Of a stretch of 13,705 nucleotides of DNA, positions 5,940 through 10,844 are shown in pieces. The DNA comes from Desulfobacteraceae bacterium (lineage in GTDB: Bacteria > Desulfobacterota > Desulfobacteria > Desulfobacterales > Desulfobacteraceae). The position numbers and the translations under genes were made by a program. Under the pieces are notes generated by a model. The model was not told the DNA's origin. It was given only the letters and a program-made list of their open reading frames with translations, and ran no database searches. The first letter of the stretch is position 1; each line of letters opens with the position of its first letter. The stretch is from contig JAFLJU010000074.1 of NCBI GenBank assembly GCA_022712835.1, positions 1 through 13,705 of the forward strand. The letters are read 5' to 3'.

Positions 5940-7052
5940 TTAAAAAATATTGGGCAGAATAATAATCATGCGAACCAGTCCATCATCTATTTTTTGTTCG
6001 ACACGTTCCCTGCCGGAATAAATCGTTTTCAATCGTTCTTTGATATTTTTAATACCAATACCCGTGGACAGGCTATGAGAAGCCGGTGTAACCCAGGAAC
6101 CCGTGTTGGATACCTGTATAGAAATGTCACCTGTTCCTTGTGTTTTTATGATTATTTTCACCTCAAGGAAATCCGGACATGTCAGGGTGCCGTACTTGAT
6201 CGCATTTTCAACCAGGGGCTGAAGAATAAAGGCCGGTATGACAGCCCCTTTTATTTCCGGTTCGATCTCAATCCCGATATTCATATAATCCCCAAATCTC
6301 ATTTTTTCCATGGAAAGATAATGTTCAATGGTGGCCACTTCCCGGTCTATGGTATGGGTCTCCCGTGTCCCCTGGGAGAGGGATAGCCGGCAAAACTCAG
6401 CCAGGTGGGAAATCATTTTGTGGGCAGCCTCGGTATCACTGATAACCGCTCCCCGGATGGATGCCAGGGCGTTAAAAAGAAAATGGGGGTTAATCTGATA
6501 CCGCAGTTTCTCCATTCCCTCTTTTTCTGCCAAAATCCTTGCGGTTTCATTTTTTTGTTTTTGCGTTTTTACCTCTTTTTCCAGCAAAAGATTTTTTTTG
6601 AGGATTCCATAGGCCTGCTGCAACTCCAGTTGACACCGGACTCTTGCGATGAGTTCCGCCTTTGAGAAAGGTTTTGGGATATAATCATTGGCTCCGGATT
6701 GATACGCTTCCAAAAGAGCCTCAACCGTCCGTCTTCCCGTTAACATGATAATGGGCAATTCAGAGGCAAGGAATGTTTTCCTTAAGATACGGCAGACATC
6801 ATAGCCGGATAACCCAGGCATCATGATATCCAAAAGAATAAGCTTTGGAATAAAGCCCGATTCGACCATCTCCAGGGCGGATTGCCCATTTAAAACCGTC
6901 TTACAGCTTATATCTTCCTGTATAAAAATACTCTCCACAACCTGGAGAATATCTGGATCATCATCCACAACAAGCACCTGGTAATTGCCACGGGGAACTG
7001 CGACTGCTGATTTAGGATTGGAGAAAATTGCCGGAACAGCGGACAGGGCCAT
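5940..7052 (-). CDS. Receiver-LytS-type histidine kinase hybrid, soluble
   Basis: Residues are numbered from the first of three consecutive ATGs (7058, 7055, 7052). GGGAG is best spaced for the third, at 7052, which gives 370 aa. A receiver domain occupies residues about 26-143, with acidic D32-D34, phospho-acceptor D77 in LLDIMMPGLSGYD, T107 and K129 (PKPF). A charged coiled coil (about 144-184) leads into a LytS/YehU-type His_kinase domain with the phosphohistidine motif QINPHFLFNAL (H192). An ATPase domain follows with N-box N285 in LQPLVENAIKYG, SNTG (318-320) and GIGIKNIKERL. There is no membrane segment or recognisable sensor domain; the receiver takes the input position. It probably passes signals to the LytTR regulator two genes upstream. 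It is the last regulator before the eCIS operon. Confidence 0.93.
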   Translation of the reverse strand: MALSAVPAIFSNPKSAVAVPRGNYQVLVVDDDPDILQVVESIFIQEDISCKTVLNGQSALEMVESGFIPKLILLDIMMPGLSGYDVCRILRKTFLASELPIIMLTGRRTVEALLEAYQSGANDYIPKPFSKAELIARVRCQLELQQAYGILKKNLLLEKEVKTQKQKNETARILAEKEGMEKLRYQINPHFLFNALASIRGAVISDTEAAHKMISHLAEFCRLSLSQGTRETHTIDREVATIEHYLSMEKMRFGDYMNIGIEIEPEIKGAVIPAFILQPLVENAIKYGTLTCPDFLEVKIIIKTQGTGDISIQVSNTGSWVTPASHSLSTGIGIKNIKERLKTIYSGRERVEQKIDDGLVRMIIILPNIF

Positions 7053-7086
7053 CATCATGCTCCCTTTTGTAAAAAAGTATGCACCT

Positions 7087-7137
7087 GGGTTATCACATTT
7101 ATCGGGTTATTATGGGACAAGAATAGAATCTAACCCG
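7087..7137. promoter_or_regulatory. Direct and inverted GGGTTA motifs ahead of the kinase gene
   Basis: The 155-bp gap between the stand-alone receiver gene and the kinase gene holds GGGTTAT twice (7087-7093 and 7104-7110, 17 bp apart). It also holds an inverted copy: CGGGTTA (7103-7109) against TAACCCG (7131-7137), extendable to AT/AT with one bulged G. This could be an operator for the kinase gene. No clear -35/-10 pair was identified in the gap. Confidence 0.3.
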
Positions 7138-7213
7138 GATATGGGAAGTTGACCCCATGGTGCTTAAGATAACAAAGGTCATCAGCATTGATGATATAAC
7201 GGGTTTAATCTTA

Positions 7214-7633
7214 TTAATCAATAGGATATATATGCTTTATTGCCAGGGCAAGCCCCTCTTGAGTAACAGGCTTTACAATAAAATCAAGGGCAATTGTCTC
7301 GAGTGCTTTTTTCCTGTATTTTTCGTGGGCAGTGATGATAATGAGATCTGTGACGTCAGAATTAATATAGGGGATCAGATCAAAACCGTTTCCACCTCTC
7401 AGTTGAATATCCAGGAAAACAAGATCAAGGGAGGTTTCCTGGAATATTTTTTTGGCCTCATCAAATATTCCGGTTTCCCAAACCACCTCAACCTCCCGGT
7501 GTCGGGACAACATATAGCGAAGATCTGCACGGACAAACGGCTCATCATCCACCAATAATGTTTTAAGAGAGCGAATATTGTTCATCTGTTTGTATTTTTC
7601 CCTAGGGTTTACTATCATTTTTGGTGTTTCCAT
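7214..7633 (-). CDS. Stand-alone receiver-domain response regulator (no output domain)
   Basis: The product is about 139 aa from the ATG at 7633 (a TTG directly upstream is in frame). A later ATG at 7585 fits the homologous start of the neighbouring regulator; no start has a convincing ribosome-binding site. Counting from the TTG, the receiver begins at LKTLLVDDEPFVRADLRYML and has D30/D31, phospho-acceptor D76 in LVFLDIQLRGGNGF, T102 and K122 (VKPV). The protein stops about 18 residues after KPV, where the neighbour continues into a LytTR domain. The two receivers are roughly half identical by eye (shared DDEPFVR, DLVFLDI-LRGG-GF-LIP blocks), so this looks like a duplicate without its DNA-binding half. 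All active-site residues are kept, so it may act as a phosphate sink or relay protein. Confidence 0.85.
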   Translation of the reverse strand: METPKMIVNPREKYKQMNNIRSLKTLLVDDEPFVRADLRYMLSRHREVEVVWETGIFDEAKKIFQETSLDLVFLDIQLRGGNGFDLIPYINSDVTDLIIITAHEKYRKKALETIALDFIVKPVTQEGLALAIKHIYPID

Positions 7634-7666
7634 CAAGCATAGATCAAAGAGATTGCATTTGGATAT

Positions 7667-7679
7667 TTTTGTGACAAAA
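7667..7679. promoter_or_regulatory. Perfect dyad TTTTGTGACAAAA upstream of the stand-alone receiver gene
   Basis: This 13-bp element has 6-bp arms around a central G, 34 bp before the likely start at 7633 on the minus strand. A related dyad, TTGTCAGACAA, lies upstream of the LytTR gene (8510-8520). It may be a repressor or activator site; no matching regulator is known from the window. Confidence 0.3.
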
Positions 7680-7702
7680 GGCAGAAAATTTGTGTTAAAC
7701 GG

Positions 7703-8440
7703 TTAGTGGGTATTTTTCTTGGATGACAGCATTAACATTCGTTTTTTCAAACGGGGTGCCAACCGCCTGCTGACCTTGTAGCCTTCGCTTTGATTGAAAA
7801 GAAACACCCGGGAAGAGCCATCCCTCTCATGGGAGATGCGCTTTATACAATGGGTGTTAATAATAATGGAACGATGAATACGAAGAAAATCCGAATCCGG
7901 CAGAAGAGATTCCCATTCCTTAAGGGTTTTTCGGCAAATCAGCCGTTCATTATTTTTTAGATGGACACAAATATAATTCCCCCCCAAAGATAAAATCACC
8001 ACAATGTTATCAGGGGGAACAAACTGATGGCCTGAATTCAGATGGACCAGAATCCCATGATCATGGGACCCGGGGCCAGATTTTCCCATCCCGGGTTCGA
8101 TCCGCATGAGGGTTTTTTTAAGGCGGTCCCGGGACACAGGCTTGAGCAGGTAATCAAGTGCATTGAGCTCAAAGGCTTGTATGGCATATTCATCATGGCC
8201 TGTGATAAAAACAATTTTGGCCGATGGATTAATAAACGGAATCAATTCAAATCCAGTCCCTCCCCGCAGGCAGATGTCCAGAAAAACCAGATCAAATCGG
8301 GTTTTGGCCAATTGTTTTCTGGCGTCGACAAGGTTCCCGGCCTCGCCTGCAATCTCGACCTCTTCATAGGATAAAAGCATGTTGGAAAGATCGCTTCGAA
8401 CAAAGGGTTCATCATCAATAATGATGGTTTTCAGGGCCAT
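7703..8440 (-). CDS. LytTR-family DNA-binding response regulator
   Basis: The product is 245 aa from the ATG at 8440; a TTG at 8446 in frame would add two residues. Counting from the TTG, the receiver (about 5-118) has D11/D12, phospho-acceptor D57 in DLVFLDICLRGGTGFELIPF, T82 and K102 (LLKPV). A short Gly/Ser/His linker (about 118-130) joins a LytTR domain (about 131-240) with IVVILSLGGNYICVHLK, LICRKTLKEWESLLP and the diagnostic FLRIHRSIIINTHCIKRI. LytTR proteins bind direct repeats with consensus near ACCGTT-N-R-K. The natural partner is the LytS-type kinase encoded two genes downstream, as in LytS/LytR pairs. Candidate sites are the 21-bp-period repeats upstream of the eCIS operon. It is the first gene of the regulator set, with AAGGGG upstream of the start. 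Confidence 0.93.
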   Translation of the reverse strand: MALKTIIIDDEPFVRSDLSNMLLSYEEVEIAGEAGNLVDARKQLAKTRFDLVFLDICLRGGTGFELIPFINPSAKIVFITGHDEYAIQAFELNALDYLLKPVSRDRLKKTLMRIEPGMGKSGPGSHDHGILVHLNSGHQFVPPDNIVVILSLGGNYICVHLKNNERLICRKTLKEWESLLPDSDFLRIHRSIIINTHCIKRISHERDGSSRVFLFNQSEGYKVSRRLAPRLKKRMLMLSSKKNTH

Positions 8441-8509
8441 GGTCAAAATTCCCCTTGAAATTATGGACCACTCGGAATTGTGGAACCATACGGTTTGATG
8501 TGTAACGAC

Positions 8510-8520
8510 TTGTCAGACAA
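8510..8520. promoter_or_regulatory. Perfect dyad TTGTCAGACAA upstream of the LytTR gene
   Basis: This 11-bp element has 5-bp arms around one base and lies about 70 bp upstream of the LytTR gene start at 8440. It shares the TTGT...ACAA half-sites with the dyad at 7667-7679, but with a longer spacer. It is a candidate operator and could be a chance palindrome. Confidence 0.28.
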
Positions 8521-8590
8521 TTTCTTAATAAATGAACCAAAAACAGAAAATAATTACGAAATAAAAAACAACTCTAAAAGAAAGTTTAGT

Positions 8591-8680
8591 AAAGCATACC
8601 CTTGAATAAAATGCCAGAAATTTTATCAACAAATCTGTGCAAAACCATACCCTGAAATAAGTTACAGGAAGTTTTGCATG
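8591..8680. repeat. Imperfect direct repeat, two copies 51 bp apart
   Basis: CATACCCTTGAATAAA (from 8595) recurs as CATACCCTGAAATAAG (from 8646). Similarity continues into CCAGAAATTTTATCA versus ACAGGAAGTTTTGCA, with one gap, over about 37 bp. The shared core CATACCCT is exact. The copies are on the plus strand, between the LytTR gene and the phospholipase gene. Function is unknown; they could be tandem regulator sites. Confidence 0.4.
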
Positions 8681-8729
8681 GACTAAACCTGCCAGCTGTC
8701 ATGCCGGTGTCATTTTTTTTTCTTCGTAC

Positions 8730-8760
8730 TTGAACGGTAATACGCCTTGTGTCATATTAT
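8730..8760 (+). promoter_or_regulatory. Possible promoter reading toward the phospholipase gene
   Basis: TTGAAC (8730-8735) and TATTAT (8755-8760) are separated by 19 bp, which is longer than the optimum. TATTAT matches the -10 consensus at five positions. A transcript from here would start near 8767, at the first arm of the interlocking inverted repeats, giving a leader of about 240 nt before the phospholipase start. Confidence 0.25.
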
Positions 8761-8765
8761 GTTTC

Positions 8766-8882
8766 ACCTCGTTGATGATAGTTTTTTGTTCGCACCAGGA
8801 TTAATATCCTATCTGCTCGAGCAATCAAGCGTAACGAGGTTTCTTCTCTTTTTGATGGTGTGGGGGTGCGGATGAACAAAAA
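8766..8882. repeat. Interlocking inverted repeats (possible structured RNA or mobile-element remnant)
   Basis: Two inverted repeats cross each other. Arm A is ACCTCGTT (8766-8773), pairing with AACGAGGT (8833-8840), extendable through TTGAT/ATCAA with a bulge. Arm B is TTTTTGTTCGCACC (8783-8796), pairing with GGTGC (8865-8869) plus GAACAAAAA (8874-8882) across a 4-nt bulge. The order A-B-A'-B' is that of a pseudoknot or of two alternative folds. Inside arm A are also AGGAT-TAAT-ATCCT (8797-8810) and the palindrome TGCTCGAGCA (8814-8823). The pairings are visible in the sequence; function is not known. Confidence 0.5.
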
Positions 8883-8924
8883 TCGATCAAAGATAATCAG
8901 TAACTGAATTAATCATTGCAAATG

Positions 8925-8962
8925 AACCTTAAAATCAATCGCGTCTGACGCTATTTAAGGTT
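8925..8962. repeat. Strong hairpin 45 bp upstream of the phospholipase gene
   Basis: AACCTTAAA (8925-8933) pairs with TTTAAGGTT (8954-8962), and GCGTC (8941-8945) pairs with GACGC (8947-8951) around a single T. The result is a two-part stem with an asymmetric 7/2 internal loop. No T-run follows, so it is not a standard terminator. It could be an operator, part of a structured leader, or the end of a transferred segment. Confidence 0.5.
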
Positions 8963-9007
8963 GGTGTAACAATTCATGTCGGTTGGTTAAATAATAAAGG
9001 AGAAATT

Positions 9008-10825
9008 ATGTCAAAAACTATCTCTTCTCAAGCAGACAGGCTGGGCCTTGGACTTTCCGGGGGCGGATTACGCGCTTCTTTCTATCACATCGGGGTATTG
9101 GCGCAAATGGCGGAACAAGCTTTGCTGCGCCATGTGGAGGTCATTTCAACGGTATCAGGCGGCTCTATTATCGGTGCGTTATATTACCTCCATGTAAAAA
9201 AAATATTGGAAAGTAAACCGGATGCGGAAATCAGCGATCAAGATTACGTGGAACTTGTCAAACAAATCGAAATTGATTTTCTCAAGGCAACTGAAAAAAA
9301 CATACGCATGGCAACGTTTTCAAGTTTTTCCGCAAATTGGAAAATGGTTAATTTTAATTACTCCCGCAGTGACCGCATCGGTGAGCTGTATAACGATTGG
9401 CTATATCAAAACCTGCTACAGGGTTCGGGCAATCCGATCCAGATGCAACTATTAAAAATTAATCCGCCCGATGGTCCCAGTGATTTTTCCCCCAACCAAC
9501 ACAACACCAACCGGAGCGCCAAGGTTCCCATCCTAGTGCTTAATACCACCTCACTGAATACCGGTCGCGTTTGGCAGTTTACCGCCAAATCCATGGGCGA
9601 ACCGCCCATAGACGGCGAGTCATCTGAAGGTGAAAAACCATTAAAGGACCCGACAGCCCATCAGATTGACAAAAAAACCATTCGTTTGCGTCGGGCTACT
9701 GCATACGCCGACATCACTTTTTGTCAACAAGAGTTCCCCTTGGGACACGCAGTGGCTGCATCGGCCTGTGTTCCTGCCCTATTCGACCCCATGGCGATCA
9801 GTTCACTTTATTATGATCCACCAAAACAGCAACATGATACCAAAAAGCAACTGAAACGCCATGAAATTCGCCCAGAATTAGTGGATGGTGGCGTATACGA
9901 CAATCAGGGGGTGGATAGCCTTATAGATAATGATTGTACTAGTTTCATCGTCAGCGATGCTTCGGGGCAAATGGATATGGTAAACCAACTGGACACAGGC
10001 CCGTTATCTGTTTTGTTGCGGGTTACCAGCGTTTTGCAAGATCGCATAAGAACCGAAGGGCTGTTGCGTCTCGTTGGTAGTTATGGCGGTAACAACATTG
10101 CACTCCTGAGTTTGCGCAAAGGTTTAGGATTTAGAAAGGTGCATTGGGTCAACGCCGCCAACACGCAAGACCCGGATGAGATTATTCCTGCGACCAGCTT
10201 ACAAGATTTCGGTGTACATCCCGTTGTACAGGATAGCTTGTCTAAAATGCGTACGGATTTAGATGCATTCACCGAAGTGGAAGCATGCTCCTTGATGTTG
10301 GATGCTTATCTAATGAGCCGGGATGACTTGCAAAAATTCAAGAACGAAACCAGCTGCCAGCAAGTCAGACAAACAAAAACTGTAGAAAATCAAAGTGATT
10401 CATGGAAGTTTTTGGCAATCGCTCCTTGGATGAAAGAACCGACGAAGGACTATCTTGACCAGCTGAAAGTCGCCGAGTCTACCTTTGGTAAGGCACTAAA
10501 ATGTATGCCCTTATTATGGATTCCGTTACTTTTGTCCCTCGGTGTGGCAAGCTATTTTCTTACGCCATCCATCATTTCGGTACTGTCAAGCAGCATTTCG
10601 ATTTATGCCATTGTCATTTTATTTGCAGTCTGGTTGATCAGCAGTATGCTGCCTAAAATGGTGGAATTTTTCAAAATACTTAAAGTACTACGTCCCTATG
10701 CGCTTTTGACCAAAGCGGCATACCGGGTGGCTGGCTTGCTAGTGGCAACCCTATTTATCAAATTTTACCTTAGGTTCATTAATCCTTTGTATCTGGATCA
10801 AGGTCGGATAGCCAAGTTAAAATAA
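9008..10825 (+). CDS. Patatin-like phospholipase with C-terminal membrane helices
   Basis: The product has 605 residues. AAGGAG (8997-9002) lies 5 nt before the ATG. The patatin fold starts at once: GLGLSGGGLRASFYHIGVL gives the Gly-rich oxyanion loop (residues 17-22), and VISTVSGGSIIGALY gives the nucleophile elbow with probable catalytic S50 (T-V-S-G-G in place of the usual G-x-S-x-G). The catalytic Asp is D293 in ELVDGGVYDNQG. Such enzymes hydrolyse acyl esters of phospholipids. After a helical region, three hydrophobic stretches (about 499-519, 528-549, 577-596) should anchor the protein in a membrane. It is the only plus-strand gene and is flanked by unrelated systems. Its leucine and arginine codon choice (TTG/TTA, CGC/CGT) differs somewhat from its neighbours, so transfer is possible. 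Defence, lipid turnover or toxic effector roles cannot be told apart from sequence. Confidence 0.92.
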   Translation: MSKTISSQADRLGLGLSGGGLRASFYHIGVLAQMAEQALLRHVEVISTVSGGSIIGALYYLHVKKILESKPDAEISDQDYVELVKQIEIDFLKATEKNIRMATFSSFSANWKMVNFNYSRSDRIGELYNDWLYQNLLQGSGNPIQMQLLKINPPDGPSDFSPNQHNTNRSAKVPILVLNTTSLNTGRVWQFTAKSMGEPPIDGESSEGEKPLKDPTAHQIDKKTIRLRRATAYADITFCQQEFPLGHAVAASACVPALFDPMAISSLYYDPPKQQHDTKKQLKRHEIRPELVDGGVYDNQGVDSLIDNDCTSFIVSDASGQMDMVNQLDTGPLSVLLRVTSVLQDRIRTEGLLRLVGSYGGNNIALLSLRKGLGFRKVHWVNAANTQDPDEIIPATSLQDFGVHPVVQDSLSKMRTDLDAFTEVEACSLMLDAYLMSRDDLQKFKNETSCQQVRQTKTVENQSDSWKFLAIAPWMKEPTKDYLDQLKVAESTFGKALKCMPLLWIPLLLSLGVASYFLTPSIISVLSSSISIYAIVILFAVWLISSMLPKMVEFFKILKVLRPYALLTKAAYRVAGLLVATLFIKFYLRFINPLYLDQGRIAKLK

Positions 10826-10844
10826 AAAATCTTTAAAATGGATA

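Larger units (their letters stand above)
8447..9007. other. Gene-free divergent region, 561 bp, dense in repeats and dyads
   Basis: This region separates the minus-strand regulators from the plus-strand phospholipase gene. From left to right it holds a dyad TTGTCAGACAA (8510-8520), an AT-rich stretch (about 8520-8600), an imperfect direct repeat (8591-8680), a possible plus-strand promoter (8730-8760), interlocking inverted repeats (8766-8882) and a strong hairpin (8925-8962). I see no convincing protein gene, tRNA or known riboswitch. A 38-codon open frame (8759-8875) lacks a ribosome-binding site. Confidence 0.7.

Noticed and set aside
7703..8440. Tandem receiver genes as one frameshifted gene
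   Set aside because: The LytTR regulator is complete and the stand-alone receiver starts afresh with its own N-terminus, so these are two genes and not one broken gene.
8640..8700. Sigma-54 promoter (AGGAAGTTTTGCA near 8666-8678)
   Set aside because: The GG and GC dinucleotides are about 7 bp apart, not 10, so the -24/-12 pattern is not met.
8759..8875. 38-codon plus-strand open frame (MFHLVDDSFL... ending WGCG) within the interlocking repeats
   Set aside because: It has no ribosome-binding site, lies wholly within strongly paired DNA, and has no recognisable homology. It may be a peptide gene or gene fragment, but I cannot support it.
8766..8962. Integron attC site
   Set aside because: The dyads and a TAACAATTC-like string downstream suggested an attC. 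However, I could not find paired RYYYAAC and GTTRRRY core sites in the right positions, and no integrase is present.
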